In this document: in pieces, positions 1 to 9,530 of the stretch
How positions within the stretch are numbered: position 1 is the first letter of the stretch
How the letters are laid out: every line of letters begins with the position of its first letter
Source of the DNA: Salisediminibacterium beveridgei
GTDB taxonomy: Bacteria > Bacillota > Bacilli > Bacillales > Salisediminibacteriaceae
Assembly: GCF_001721685.1 (NCBI RefSeq)
Contig: NZ_CP012502.1
Coordinates: 2,046,001-2,110,000, forward strand
Length of the DNA: 64,000 bases
Direction: 5' to 3'
The notes under the pieces: model-generated
The model's input: only the letters and a program-made list of their open reading frames with translations
The model's database searches: none
Told to the model about the DNA's origin: nothing
Program-made: the position numbers and the translations under genes

Positions 1-111
1 TTCGCCAGACAGATCAGCATTTTCTTCCTGCGAAAGCTCTCGTTCAACTGTCCGCTCTTCATATTCATCCTCAAGCTCGAAAAAACGTTTGAACTTACTC
101 TTCAGTGTCAT
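1..111 (-). CDS. sepF: SepF, cell division protein (N-terminal part, cut by window edge)
   Basis: Thirty-seven codons are visible, beginning MTLKSKFKRFFELEDEYEE, which matches the amphipathic membrane-binding start and acidic stretch typical of SepF. SepF binds the membrane and FtsZ filaments and helps align the Z ring. The start is ATG at 109-111 with a GAGGTG ribosome binding site just upstream. The gene follows ylmE by about 70 bases, as in B. subtilis (ylmE-ylmF). The FtsZ-binding core lies beyond the window, so identification rests on the N-terminus plus synteny. Confidence 0.8.
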   Translation of the reverse strand, partial: MTLKSKFKRFFELEDEYEERTVERELSQEENADLSGE

Positions 112-179
112 GCAGTATCACCTCTTATAACTCTCTTTTTATCGTACCATTATTAATACTGCTTGTCTTAAATCAGCCA

Positions 180-854
180 TCAGGAACCGACAAGCGATGA
201 CCCGACTCTGATGAAAGTTGCTCCTTCTTCGACAGCAATTTCATAGTCATTGGACATCCCCATGGACAACTCTTCACATGGGGCATGAGCAAGATTTAAT
301 TGACGTATCGAGTCCCGCAATTCACGAAGTTCTCGGAAGACATGTCTCAATGCTTCTTCATCGTCAACCATGGGAGCCATCGTCATTAAACCAATCACAG
401 AAATCGATTCGAATTTTTCCAGATTTCTGATAAAGGGGATGACATCATCCGGGGCTAAACCAGCTTTTGACGGTTCGCCGGATACATTTACTTGAACAAA
501 ACAGGTGATTTCTTTATTGTTCGCCCGCTTATCGATTTCTTCAGCTAAGGACAGACGGTCGAGCGAATGAATATAATCAAAATCATCAATCATTTTTTTG
601 ACTTTTTTTGATTGCAATGTGCCAATAAAATGCCATTTCACCTGATCCCCGATAAGGCCGTACTTTTCTTTGTAATCTTCCACACGGTTCTCACCAATAT
701 GCTGAATCCCCGAATCAATGGCTTCTTGAGCACGATCAGAAGAGACATATTTGGTGACAGCGATGATTCTAATTTGATCGAATTGTCTACCCGAACGGGC
801 GCACGCATTTTCGATTCGGTGGTGAATGTCCTGGAGATTATCTGAAACGCTCAA
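180..854 (-). CDS. ylmE: YggS/YlmE family PLP homeostasis protein
   Basis: This is a YggS/PROSC-type PLP-binding protein of about 224 residues. The family has a single alanine-racemase-like barrel without racemase activity and helps control free pyridoxal phosphate. The PLP lysine lies in the IIAVTKYVS motif near the N-terminus, and GLMTMAP and the terminal RVGSSLVGS are family hallmarks. A longer in-frame reading begins upstream, but an AAGGGGGAG site lies just before a TTG at 852-854, and the product from there (SVSDNLQDIHHRI) aligns with the usual family start, so TTG is chosen. The gene sits directly between ftsZ and sepF. In B. subtilis several sporulation genes lie between ftsZ and ylmE and are missing here. 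Confidence 0.9.
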   Translation of the reverse strand: MSVSDNLQDIHHRIENACARSGRQFDQIRIIAVTKYVSSDRAQEAIDSGIQHIGENRVEDYKEKYGLIGDQVKWHFIGTLQSKKVKKMIDDFDYIHSLDRLSLAEEIDKRANNKEITCFVQVNVSGEPSKAGLAPDDVIPFIRNLEKFESISVIGLMTMAPMVDDEEALRHVFRELRELRDSIRQLNLAHAPCEELSMGMSNDYEIAVEEGATFIRVGSSLVGS

Positions 855-904
855 TGTTGCTCCCCCTTGTCCGGTTCCGTTATTAAGCACTGATCGATTT
901 TTAC

Positions 905-2029
905 TTAACGCTGTCTCCGATTACGGAGAAATGTTGGGATGTCCAGCGTATCCATTTCTTCTTGAGAAGGCTGCTCCTGCTCAGGTTGTTTATTCGAAGG
1001 TTTTTCCCGTTCAGGGGAACGATTGGGAGCTGCTGAGTTCATTTTCTTTCTTTCTGGATGAGCTTTTTGTTGTGCAGCTTCATCGAATCCGGTGGCAATC
1101 ACTGTGACAATAATTTCATCTTTCAAATTATCATTGATCACCGAACCGAAAATCATGTTCACTTCCTCATCAGAGGCAGATGATACGATTTCTGCGGCTT
1201 CGTGCACTTCAAACAGGCTGAGATTGGTGCCACCTGTAATATTCATCAGCACACCTTGTGCACCGTCTACACTCGTTTCCAGAAGTGGTGATGAAATAGC
1301 TTTCTTTGCCGCTTCTGCCGCACGACTCTCTCCAGTCGCAATGCCAATTCCCATCAATGCTGAACCTTTTTCACTCATGATCGTCTTCACATCGGCGAAA
1401 TCCAGGTTAATAAGCCCTGGAACAGCAATCAAATCAGAAATTCCCTGAACTCCTTGGCGAAGCACATTGTCGGCTTCTCTGAATGCTTCAACCATCGGTG
1501 TGTTCTTATCGACAATTTCCATCAGTCGGTCATTCGGAATCACAATCAGTGTATCCACGTTGGCTTTTAAATCTGATATTCCAGTAGAAGCCTGCGTCAT
1601 TCGCCGGCGTCCTTCAAATGTAAAGGGTTTTGTCACGACTCCAACAGTCAGTGCACCAGCCTGTCTTGCGATCTCAGCAATAACAGGTGCCGCTCCTGTG
1701 CCTGTTCCGCCACCCATTCCAGCAGTGATGAAAACCATATCTGCACCAGTCAGGTATTCTTCCAGCTGATCCCGGCTTTCTTCAGCCGCTTTTTTTCCGA
1801 TATCGGGATTGGCACCTGCGCCTAGTCCCCTTGTCAATTTTCCACCCAACTGCAATTTATGCTCTGCTTTTGACAGATGTAATGCCTGCGCATCTGTGTT
1901 TACAGCGATGAATTCCACTCCTTGTAAACCGTTCTCAATCATCCGGTTTACAGCGTTGCTGCCACCTCCGCCTACACCGATGACTTTAATTGTCGCTAGC
2001 TGGTCCGTATCCATTTCAAACTCCAACAT
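905..2029 (-). CDS. ftsZ: FtsZ, tubulin-like cell division GTPase
   Basis: FtsZ polymerises with GTP into the cytokinetic Z ring. The 374-residue protein shows the glycine-rich [14 protein letters not shown] start, the tubulin signature GGGTGTG at about residues 106-112, and a GTPase core to about residue 315. A variable, charged Glu/Gln/Pro/Lys linker follows, ending in the conserved C-terminal peptide [12 protein letters not shown] that binds FtsA and SepF. The ATG follows a GGGGGA site. The gene is 50 bases downstream of ftsA and probably co-transcribed with it. Length and motifs are normal for Bacillales. Confidence 0.98.
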   Translation of the reverse strand: MLEFEMDTDQLATIKVIGVGGGGSNAVNRMIENGLQGVEFIAVNTDAQALHLSKAEHKLQLGGKLTRGLGAGANPDIGKKAAEESRDQLEEYLTGADMVFITAGMGGGTGTGAAPVIAEIARQAGALTVGVVTKPFTFEGRRRMTQASTGISDLKANVDTLIVIPNDRLMEIVDKNTPMVEAFREADNVLRQGVQGISDLIAVPGLINLDFADVKTIMSEKGSALMGIGIATGESRAAEAAKKAISSPLLETSVDGAQGVLMNITGGTNLSLFEVHEAAEIVSSASDEEVNMIFGSVINDNLKDEIIVTVIATGFDEAAQQKAHPERKKMNSAAPNRSPEREKPSNKQPEQEQPSQEEMDTLDIPTFLRNRRQR

Positions 2030-2079
2030 GTTTGGTCCCCCAATCTGTTATTCAACCATTATATTCTTGATGCTGTCTA

Positions 2080-3387
2080 TTATTCAAAAAACGACTTGAA
2101 CATACTGCTGACTTTCTCCTTTACGCCTGGTTCGTCGTCCCCTTTCTTTCTTTGTGGTTTCGTTTGGGATTGACTCTTCACGGGCCGGTTTCTTTCTTCT
2201 GTGTTTTGTGACTGAGAAGAAAAACGAGCAGTTACATCTTTTCCTTGAATGCGCATATATTTATGTGAAAATAACATTAAACCTATTCCATTAGTGTATG
2301 CCGGTTCTCTGACACCTATGTAGTCGGGTACAGCGATTCGGGTATTCTGCTGGAAAATTTCTTCTGCCAGTTCCATTACACCAGGCATTCTCGCAGAACC
2401 CCCGATAAATACAAAACCGCCTGGCAATTCATCATAGCCCATACGCTTAATTTCCTTTTGCACCAGTTCAAACGTTTCAGACAGACGGGGCTCGATAATA
2501 TTCGCTAACTGCCACTGTGTGAAGAGCTGCTGTTCCTTACTGCCAATTTTAGAAACCTCAAAACTGTCATCCTCTTCATCGGAAGCGGTGGGAACATATG
2601 CATAACCATGATTCAACTTTACCACTTCCGCCTCTTCTTTAGAGGTTTTAAATCCAACTGATATATCATTTGTGATGTGATCACCACCGACCGGGATTTG
2701 ACGGGTACCTACAAGATCCTCCTGATCAAAAACCGTCACCGTGGTGGATCCGCCTCCCAAGTCAACCAAAGCGACACCAAGCGCTTTTTCATCTTTCGAA
2801 AGAGCTACTTCACTTGCAGCAAGAGGTTGAAGGACGATGTCAGCAATCTCCAATCCGGCTTTCTCGACACAGCGCAACATGTTATGCAGCATTGTTTTCG
2901 ACCCAGTGATTAATGTGCCTTCCATTTCCAAACGAACACCAATCATACCACGTGGATCATTGATTTCATCCAGCGAATCTACAATAAATTGCTTCGGAGT
3001 TACGCCAATGATTTCCCTGTCTGGCGGAATAGATACCACCTGTGCAGTTTCGATAACCCGGTTGACATCTTCATCACCAATTTCCCGGTCTTCACTGGAA
3101 ACAGCCACTACCCCATGACAGCGTTGCATTTGAATATGATTACCGGTGACACCTACGACAACACGGTTCAATTTACTGTTCATCATGCGCTCAGCCTGTT
3201 CAACTGCTTCTTTGATTGATTGTACGGTTTCATCAATATCCACAATTGAGCCTTTACGGATTCCCTTGGATACCGACTCACCAACACCAATCATATTAAC
3301 CGTGTCACGGTTCACTTCTCCTACCATGACCCTGATTCCTGAAGAACCAATATCAAGCGTTACATATGCTGACTGATTGGCCAACAT
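2080..3387 (-). CDS. ftsA: FtsA, actin-like Z-ring membrane anchor
   Basis: FtsA is an actin/HSP70-fold ATPase that tethers FtsZ to the membrane. Visible motifs are the phosphate-1 loop YVTLDIGSSGIRVMVGEV at the N-terminus, phosphate 2 (VALVDLGGGSTTVTVF), the SHS2/1C region, and a C-terminal basic linker ending in the amphipathic targeting helix KVSSMFKSFFE. An in-frame GTG two codons upstream overlaps the AAGGAGG site, so the ATG at 3385-3387 (MLANQSAYV) is the better start. It lies upstream of ftsZ in the usual ftsA-ftsZ order. Confidence 0.97.
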   Translation of the reverse strand: MLANQSAYVTLDIGSSGIRVMVGEVNRDTVNMIGVGESVSKGIRKGSIVDIDETVQSIKEAVEQAERMMNSKLNRVVVGVTGNHIQMQRCHGVVAVSSEDREIGDEDVNRVIETAQVVSIPPDREIIGVTPKQFIVDSLDEINDPRGMIGVRLEMEGTLITGSKTMLHNMLRCVEKAGLEIADIVLQPLAASEVALSKDEKALGVALVDLGGGSTTVTVFDQEDLVGTRQIPVGGDHITNDISVGFKTSKEEAEVVKLNHGYAYVPTASDEEDDSFEVSKIGSKEQQLFTQWQLANIIEPRLSETFELVQKEIKRMGYDELPGGFVFIGGSARMPGVMELAEEIFQQNTRIAVPDYIGVREPAYTNGIGLMLFSHKYMRIQGKDVTARFSSQSQNTEERNRPVKSQSQTKPQRKKGDDEPGVKEKVSSMFKSFFE

Positions 3388-3484
3388 ACCCACCTCCTTG
3401 TGACTTCAAATTCGACATTTGACGATAGTAGACTTACTTCTTCATTTACCTGATAAATTCCTTTATTTCTTTTACCACATTGAA

Positions 3485-3850
3485 TCATTCATGTGAATCT
3501 TTATCCGAATGTTTCCTGTTGCGATTTAGCAGAAAATACCTGCGAACTGCAGCAAGATTATTGAACATCCTCATTGTGAAGAAAAAAATCACCGCTAGAT
3601 ACAAGTCTACACCAAGATGAACACCGAGAAAAGTCAAAGTCAACGCTAAAATTAAATTTGTTACAAAACCTGTTAAAAAAATCCTTTCATCAAACGATTG
3701 TTTCAACTGTGCCTTAATTCCGCCAAACAATGCATCCAGTGCTGTAAGAATCGATACAGCAAGGTAACTTGCATCGAGATTCACAACCTGAAGATTTAAG
3801 ATAAATCCAATCAGTAATCCGATCAACAGTCCTAAAACCGGTAGCCACAT
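3485..3850 (-). CDS. sbp: Sbp, small basic membrane protein (DUF1290)
   Basis: This 121-residue protein has about three hydrophobic segments: an N-terminal WLPVLGLLIGLLIGFIL, a middle FVTNLILALTLTFLGVHLG, and LYLAVIFFFTMRMFNNLAAVRRY. It ends in a basic tail (LLNRNRKHSDKD). It matches the DUF1290 small basic protein encoded upstream of ftsA in Bacillales. Its role is unknown. The location within the division cluster, five bases after ylxX and with an AGGAGG site inside the ylxX end, indicates tight co-expression. Confidence 0.9.
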   Translation of the reverse strand: MWLPVLGLLIGLLIGFILNLQVVNLDASYLAVSILTALDALFGGIKAQLKQSFDERIFLTGFVTNLILALTLTFLGVHLGVDLYLAVIFFFTMRMFNNLAAVRRYFLLNRNRKHSDKDSHE

Positions 3851-3855
3851 CTTGT

Positions 3856-4554
3856 TTATTCCTCCTGAACCACTTCCATATGTCTGATACGTGGCAATTG
3901 TTGATAAGCCGGCAGTGTTAATTCATCCACTGTCTCTGCTGTGAAATTCATATTGTCATACTGAAACATATCTCTTGCATTGGATGCCATCATAGCGTAC
4001 CGCAGTTCTTCAGGGTACTCTGTAAGAACCTTCACCTGAACAGGGAAATAACTGATCCATTGTCCATTCACAAGCGTTCTGTTATTTACTTCTCGTACAG
4101 CACTCGTAGAAACAATACGCTGCTGGTCAATGGCGATATGATCAGCTCCCTGAATATTCAGTTCATTAATCAACAGTCTCAATAGCTCCGGAGGGACATG
4201 GGTAAGACCACCGCCTTCATACGTCTCATCAAAAGACAGGTCAATTTCAATCAAAACACCCGTTCCAGAAACTTCTGTCAATCCCGCATCCAATCTCAAT
4301 GTTTCTTGCAGATCAACCATCAGTTCTTCGATATCATCATCTGATTCTAGCTGGTCCATCAACGAAAGCTGTTCCTCAAGCTGGCGATTTAACTCCTGCC
4401 TTCGTTCCTGTTGGGAGACAAGCTCACTTCTGAGTTCAACAATATTTCTTGACTCTCCTGAAGCCTGCTGTGGTTCCTCTTGGAGTTGTACCATGATTAA
4501 CACCCCGGCAAACATTGCTAATAATGACATCAATAGCCCAGGTTTGACTGTCAT
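3856..4554 (-). CDS. ylxX: YlxX, DUF881 family membrane-anchored protein
   Basis: One N-terminal transmembrane segment (LLMSLLAMFAGVLIMVQL) is followed by a Gln/Glu-rich coiled coil (about residues 35-85) and a DUF881 domain containing GTGVLIEIDLSFD and GADHIAIDQQRIVSTSAVREVNNRTLVNG. DUF881 proteins are extracytoplasmic and structurally alpha/beta, with no known activity. Here two DUF881 genes stand in tandem (ylxX and ylxW), as in B. subtilis. The ATG follows AGGAGGA and overlaps the ylxW stop by four bases, implying translational coupling. Confidence 0.88.
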   Translation of the reverse strand: MTVKPGLLMSLLAMFAGVLIMVQLQEEPQQASGESRNIVELRSELVSQQERRQELNRQLEEQLSLMDQLESDDDIEELMVDLQETLRLDAGLTEVSGTGVLIEIDLSFDETYEGGGLTHVPPELLRLLINELNIQGADHIAIDQQRIVSTSAVREVNNRTLVNGQWISYFPVQVKVLTEYPEELRYAMMASNARDMFQYDNMNFTAETVDELTLPAYQQLPRIRHMEVVQEE

Positions 4555-5258
4555 GATACGTCCTCCTGTTCATATCCAGGTCTGATCATCAAGTCCTCGA
4601 TTTGCTCAGTTCGAACCTGTACATTTTCATTTAACAATTGATCATGAACTCCTCCAGGAAGATGCAAGGCTTCGAGTAACGTATCACTGTCGCCGATCGC
4701 TGTGATTTCAAAAGGCGCAAACGAGACTTCTCCATCCACTTCAACTACAGGACCGACACATTGTATATACGAGTCATGTCTTAGTCGTTGTCCATTGATG
4801 GCTACCGCTTCCGCTCCAGCTACTTTCAGTTCATCAACAACTTTCTGGATATGGTATTCGTGAACGATGTAATGATTTGGATTCCCTTCTCCACTAACAA
4901 AATCTGCATCTGCGAGTGTCACAGAAATCCCTGGACCGCTGACCGGCACTGTACCACTGAACATTCTGAGCCGGTCGATGTCCTCTATCACATTAAACAG
5001 TATACGCTCACGTTCTCCCAAATCTTCCTCGATATCACTGATCTGAGCTCGTACACTGTTGATTTCCTGCTGTAATTCAATATTGGCCTCCTGCTCTTGA
5101 AGAATCTCACTTCGGATTTCTTCTTCGAGAGAACTTGTCGTATTTTGTTCTTCTTGAGAAAACACCCCATCCTGAACCAGTTGAAAACTGACTGCGAACA
5201 GCAAACCGGTAATAAATAATACAATCGTCAAGATGATATATTTACTCTTCAAGTTCAA
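4551..5258 (-). CDS. ylxW: YlxW, DUF881 family membrane-anchored protein
   Basis: The protein has one transmembrane helix (KYIILTIVLFITGLLFAVSFQ), a coiled coil rich in Glu/Gln, and a DUF881 domain with SGPGISVTLAD, AGAEAVAINGQRL and PFEITAIGD. The reading frame stays open ten codons further upstream, but only the TTG at 5256-5258 has a well-spaced AGGAGG, and it puts the hydrophobic helix close to the N-terminus. That start lies inside divIB, giving a 17-base overlap. The AGGAGG is built from divIB codons for its acidic tail. Function is unknown, and the operon position suggests an envelope or division role. The exact start is uncertain. Confidence 0.82.
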   Translation of the reverse strand: MNLKSKYIILTIVLFITGLLFAVSFQLVQDGVFSQEEQNTTSSLEEEIRSEILQEQEANIELQQEINSVRAQISDIEEDLGERERILFNVIEDIDRLRMFSGTVPVSGPGISVTLADADFVSGEGNPNHYIVHEYHIQKVVDELKVAGAEAVAINGQRLRHDSYIQCVGPVVEVDGEVSFAPFEITAIGDSDTLLEALHLPGGVHDQLLNENVQVRTEQIEDLMIRPGYEQEDVS

Positions 5259-6018
5259 TTTCTTCTTCCTCCTCATCAGATGATTCAAAATAAGGTGTCA
5301 TACGCATATGAAGAATTCCGTCTTCCTCAGGATTCAGCTGAACCGCAACCGCAGGATAGGGCTGCATGTATTCCGCAAAACTGGTAATAACCGTATTTAC
5401 AATAAATCCGTCTGTCATATATAACGTTAAGTGCTCATCATCGATCTCAGGCTCATGAACAATTTCGGAAATCCTTCTTGTAACAGTACCATCAAGCTGA
5501 TGAAGTTCTTCTGCGAGTTCACCTATTCGTGGGTGAGTACTCATCTGTCTGATAACGGGGCCCTGTGCATTTTGAGTTCGGAAATCCTCTTCTTCCAAGA
5601 TCATCCCGTTTTCAAGGAGAGGTTTAAAGTCGCCAGTTTCTTCAGATTGAATATAACCTGAAGTTTCATATTCCGAGATCTTAACCTGCAGCGATCTCGG
5701 CCATTGACGTTCGATCGTAACCATGGACACGACCGGATGATCAACAATCGCTTCTCTTGTTTCATCAAAAGATGACCACATGGACACATTCTCAAAGTTA
5801 TCCGCCTCTTCCATGATCCTGACTTCTGCGAGCCGTTCATTTCCAAAGATATGAACATCCCCCACATAACTCAACTCACTTTGGAAATACCATATGATTG
5901 AGAGCAGGATAAGAAGAATACACAAATAGGTAATCAATCTGCGCCGCGTCTGTTTTCTTCTTCTTTCTCTGAAATCCGGAACATATCGATCCACCTTCAC
6001 GTTTTGACGATCCTTCAT
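5242..6018 (-). CDS. divIB: DivIB/FtsQ, divisome membrane protein
   Basis: This bitopic protein joins FtsL and DivIC in the late divisome. It has a basic cytoplasmic N-terminus (RRRKQTRRR), a transmembrane segment (LITYLCILLILLSIIWYF), then a POTRA-like alpha domain starting YVGDVHIFGNERLAEVRI, a beta domain, and a short acidic C-terminal tail (EEEEEIELEE). An upstream in-frame start exists, but GGAGGAG is properly placed only before the ATG at 6016-6018 (MKDRQNV). It lies downstream of murB, as in B. subtilis. Length (258 residues) is typical. Confidence 0.92.
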   Translation of the reverse strand: MKDRQNVKVDRYVPDFRERRRKQTRRRLITYLCILLILLSIIWYFQSELSYVGDVHIFGNERLAEVRIMEEADNFENVSMWSSFDETREAIVDHPVVSMVTIERQWPRSLQVKISEYETSGYIQSEETGDFKPLLENGMILEEEDFRTQNAQGPVIRQMSTHPRIGELAEELHQLDGTVTRRISEIVHEPEIDDEHLTLYMTDGFIVNTVITSFAEYMQPYPAVAVQLNPEEDGILHMRMTPYFESSDEEEEEIELEE

Positions 6019-6097
6019 AGCCCACTCCTCCATTGTATCCCGGTATGATAAGCATTCATACCAATCTGAATAAATTCTTCAGAACACTACTGAATAC

Positions 6098-7042
6098 CTA
6101 TTTTTTCCTGTGATGATACAGGGCCTTCACCCCAGGAATAGTTGTCCCATCAGGCCTTACCACCTGCACTTCCGGTTCTAATGTTACCCCGGTCAGATTC
6201 TCTACTGTTTTTTGAACATGTGCCATCAAATCAAGTACATTTTCTGCAGTTCCTCCGTTTTGATTGACGATGAAATTTGCGTGTTTTTTTGACACCGTCA
6301 CACCGCCATATGTGGAGCCTTTTAGTCCAGCTTCCTCAATCAGTTTTGCCGCAAATTGAGGAAGAGGATTCTTGAAAACACTTCCGCAGGATGGCTCACC
6401 GTAGGGTTGGGTATCTTTACGGTACTGTTTGTTCTTGTCTAATACACGAGAGATCATTTCCGGGTCGCCTTCAGTCAATTCAAGTTCTGCTTCTAGACAA
6501 ATCAAACCCTCTTCTTGAAGGAGCGAATGTCTGTAGCGAAACACTAATTCATCACGGTGCATCCAGAAAAAATCACCTTTCGGATTAACAACATGCACCC
6601 GCTTAACGACTTGAGCCATTTCACCGCCGTGTGCACCTGCATTCATAAAAATCGCTCCGCCTACAGTTGCAGGGATCCCTGCAGCAAATTCAAGACCACT
6701 GAGTCCCTGCCTGCTCATTTTCGAAGCCAGTTTCATAATCGGATAGCCAGCCCCCGCTAAAATTTCCGTTCCGTTTTGCTCCAAATGATTTAACGCATCA
6801 GCAAGCTTGATAACCACTCCCCTGATTCCTTCGTCCGGGAACATCAGATTTGATCCTTTGCCTAATATGAAAAAGGGGATTTCTTCTGACTGAACGTGAC
6901 GAATCACGTTTACAGCATCGTCTACATCCGCCGGTTCGTATACAACATCAGCAACACCGCCAATTTTCCACGTCGAAAATTTAGCAATGGATTCGCTTAT
7001 CAATTGCTTCCCTCTCGCTGTCGTTGGTAATAAAGAATTCAT
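6098..7042 (-). CDS. murB: MurB, UDP-N-acetylenolpyruvoylglucosamine reductase
   Basis: MurB reduces UDP-GlcNAc-enolpyruvate to UDP-MurNAc with NADPH and FAD. Visible are the FAD-binding PCMH region (STWKIGGVADVVYEP, FFILGKGSNLM), AAGIPATVGGAIFMNAGAHGGEM, and the catalytic loop PSCGSVFKNP with the proton-donor serine. The protein is 314 residues, lacks the type I insertion, and fits the type II MurB common in Firmicutes. The ATG overlaps the murG stop by four bases. In B. subtilis murB also follows murG. Confidence 0.96.
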   Translation of the reverse strand: MNSLLPTTARGKQLISESIAKFSTWKIGGVADVVYEPADVDDAVNVIRHVQSEEIPFFILGKGSNLMFPDEGIRGVVIKLADALNHLEQNGTEILAGAGYPIMKLASKMSRQGLSGLEFAAGIPATVGGAIFMNAGAHGGEMAQVVKRVHVVNPKGDFFWMHRDELVFRYRHSLLQEEGLICLEAELELTEGDPEMISRVLDKNKQYRKDTQPYGEPSCGSVFKNPLPQFAAKLIEEAGLKGSTYGGVTVSKKHANFIVNQNGGTAENVLDLMAHVQKTVENLTGVTLEPEVQVVRPDGTTIPGVKALYHHRKK

Positions 7043-8166
7043 TTTTCAGGAGTTCCTTTCTGATCATTCAAAATCAATTCATCAATCATTTTGACCATAT
7101 CAGGTGCCGCATCCGGCAAGCCAAGTTTCATTGCGTTTTCCTTCATTCGTTCGAGTTTCCCGTCATCACTGAGCAAAAGATCCACTTCATTAAACAATTG
7201 GTCAGCGGATAACTCCGTTTCCAGTAAAACAATTCCTGCACCGGCTCGTTCAATCAGCCGTGCATTTTTCTCTTGATGATTGTTTGTCACATAAGGACTC
7301 GGGATCATAATGGAAGGCAAACCAAGCGCTGTTATTTCAGCCAGGGTAGTAGCCCCTGCTCTTGCAATCAGTAAGTCCACTTCTTTAAGAACAGCTGGCA
7401 TGTTATGCAGGTACGGCACTACATGAACCTGATCATTCAACCCTGCATCACGTAATGCTTGATTCGCTTGTTCATAATGTGCTTCGCCTGTCACATAGAT
7501 CAACTGATACGCAGAACCAGTCAATTTCGGAATCAGTTTGATGACCGCATTATTAACCGGCATTGCACCACGGCTGCCTCCAACCGCAAGAATGGTGCGT
7601 TTTTCCGGGTCAAGTCCTGCCTGTTTTAAGTAACTCTCCCCATCTTCTTCCACACTTGAAACCACTTCGGTTGCTCGAGGATTCCCAAGCAGATGCATCT
7701 TATGCTTGGGAAAAGCGCCTGGTTCAACTTCAAACGACGTTACAATCCGGTCTGCATAGCGGGAAAGAAATTTGTTTGTTAAACCCGGTACACTGTTCTG
7801 TTCATGGATGACAGTCGGTATGCCGGCTTTTGACGCTGCATAGACGACCGGCCCGCAGACATAGCCGCCAGTCCCAATCACGATGTCCGGTTGAAATGTC
7901 CGAATGTAGCCACGGGCTGTGCGTACTGCTTTCATAAAACGAATTACCGTCTTGATATTTTCAAAAGACAACTTACGCCTGAATCCGGTGATTTTGACAG
8001 ATTGAAATGGAATCCCTTCTCGTGGAACAATCGTCGCTTCCATCCCGTTATCCGTCCCGACAAAACATACGTCCAGATCATCTGTCGTTTTTTGCATATG
8101 CCTGATCAACGCAAGTGCCGGGTAGATATGGCCGCCGGTCCCTCCACCTGTAACCATCACTCTCAT
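7039..8166 (-). CDS. murG: MurG, lipid II synthase (GlcNAc transferase)
   Basis: MurG transfers GlcNAc from UDP-GlcNAc to lipid I on the inner membrane face. The GT-B glycosyltransferase shows the N-terminal glycine loop MVTGGGTGGHIYPALAL, HEQNSVPGLTNK, a second glycine-rich loop VGGSRGAMPVNN, and the nucleotide-binding GATTLAEITALGLPSIMIPSPY. Length (375 residues) is standard. It overlaps murD by four bases. In B. subtilis spoVE lies between murD and murG, and here nothing does. Confidence 0.97.
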   Translation of the reverse strand: MRVMVTGGGTGGHIYPALALIRHMQKTTDDLDVCFVGTDNGMEATIVPREGIPFQSVKITGFRRKLSFENIKTVIRFMKAVRTARGYIRTFQPDIVIGTGGYVCGPVVYAASKAGIPTVIHEQNSVPGLTNKFLSRYADRIVTSFEVEPGAFPKHKMHLLGNPRATEVVSSVEEDGESYLKQAGLDPEKRTILAVGGSRGAMPVNNAVIKLIPKLTGSAYQLIYVTGEAHYEQANQALRDAGLNDQVHVVPYLHNMPAVLKEVDLLIARAGATTLAEITALGLPSIMIPSPYVTNNHQEKNARLIERAGAGIVLLETELSADQLFNEVDLLLSDDGKLERMKENAMKLGLPDAAPDMVKMIDELILNDQKGTPEK

Positions 8167-9530
8167 GGTGTTTCCTCCTTTATCTTCCTTACAGCCTCAA
8201 TGAAACACTCTCCTCGTTCTTCAAAGGTTTTAAACTGATCCCACGATGCGCAGGCAGGAGATAACAGGACGATATCTCCCGGTTCACTGATGGCACGTGA
8301 CTGTTCGACTGCTTCTTGCAATGTCTCTGCAGACAAGATTGTCGGAACACCAGCTTCTTTAGCAGTCATTGCAAGTTGTTCAGCTGTTTCCCCGTATGTA
8401 ATGACAGCCTTCGCTGTTTGATTCATAGGATCTTTCAGCCCTTGAAAACTTAATTTCCGATCCAGGCCACCTGCAATCAGGATCATCTTTCTGTTTCCAA
8501 ATGCTTCTAATGCTTTTACAGTTGCCGGAACATTTGTTGCTTTTGAATTATTATAATAAGTTACGTCTCCGATCGTGTCCACGTATTGCAGTCTATGACG
8601 CACACCCGAAAAAGTCATCATAACTCTTCTTACCTGCTCCCGATTTGCTCCAGCAAGAACAGCAGCCGTTGCTGCTGCAAGTGCATTTGACAGGTTATAT
8701 TCTCCTGGCAGTGCAAAGTCTTCAACACGCATTAACGGCTCCCCCAGTATATAGATCATCCCGTTTTGAAGAAACGACCCGCCCTTTGGAGCAGAAGATG
8801 TGGAAAAAGGGATACAACGGGATTTGGCATCTACTGTCAGTCTGCTCACCTCAACATCATCCAGATTATAAATCAGGAAATCCTCTTCGCTCTGGTTCAA
8901 AAACAAGCGACTTTTTGCTGACGCGTACTCCTCCATTGTTCCATGATAATCCAAATGCGCTTCCACCAGATTCAGGAATACTGCAATATGAGGATTAAAG
9001 TGACGAGTTCCTTGAAGCTGAAAACTCGAAAGTTCTACAACAAGAACATGTTCGCTCGTCGCTCTATAGGCTTCTTTTGAAGCCACTTCACCAATATTTC
9101 CAGCGGCTACAGGGGTTTTCATCCCCCCCTCAAGCATCTTTGCTGTCATCGTGGTTGTCGTTGTTTTGCCATTGGAGCCCGTGATGCCAATCATGTCGCA
9201 CGGAGCAATCTGCCATGCCAATTCGATTTCGGTCACAACAGGAATCGATAAACGCATTGCTTTTTGAATCAACGAATGACGGTATGGGATACCTGGATTC
9301 TTAATCATCAAATCAAGATCTCCATGTACAAGCGAATCAGGATGTGAGCCGCAAACGACCGTTGCACCAAGTTTCTCAAGTTCTTTTGCCGCCTGATTCT
9401 CTTCATATGGCGTCTGATCATTCACAGTCACAACAGCACCAAGGTCGAGAAGAATTCGCGCAGCTTCTGTCCCGCTTTTCGCAAGGCCCAATACCAGCAC
9501 TTCCTTTCCCTGATAGTCAGCCATTTTCAT
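8163..9530 (-). CDS. murD: MurD, UDP-MurNAc-L-alanine:D-glutamate ligase
   Basis: MurD adds D-glutamate to UDP-MurNAc-L-Ala using ATP. The Mur ligase layout is complete: an N-terminal UDP-binding Rossmann domain (VLVLGLAKSGTEAARILL), an intact P-loop GITGSNGKTTTTTM, NLVEAHLDYHGTMEEYASAK, and a C-terminal domain with YNNSKATNVPATVKAL and LLSPACASWDQFKTFEERG. The frame stays open upstream, but the ATG at 9528-9530 overlaps the mraY stop by one base (TGATG), a standard coupled start. Confidence 0.95.
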   Translation of the reverse strand: MKMADYQGKEVLVLGLAKSGTEAARILLDLGAVVTVNDQTPYEENQAAKELEKLGATVVCGSHPDSLVHGDLDLMIKNPGIPYRHSLIQKAMRLSIPVVTEIELAWQIAPCDMIGITGSNGKTTTTTMTAKMLEGGMKTPVAAGNIGEVASKEAYRATSEHVLVVELSSFQLQGTRHFNPHIAVFLNLVEAHLDYHGTMEEYASAKSRLFLNQSEEDFLIYNLDDVEVSRLTVDAKSRCIPFSTSSAPKGGSFLQNGMIYILGEPLMRVEDFALPGEYNLSNALAAATAAVLAGANREQVRRVMMTFSGVRHRLQYVDTIGDVTYYNNSKATNVPATVKALEAFGNRKMILIAGGLDRKLSFQGLKDPMNQTAKAVITYGETAEQLAMTAKEAGVPTILSAETLQEAVEQSRAISEPGDIVLLSPACASWDQFKTFEERGECFIEAVRKIKEETP

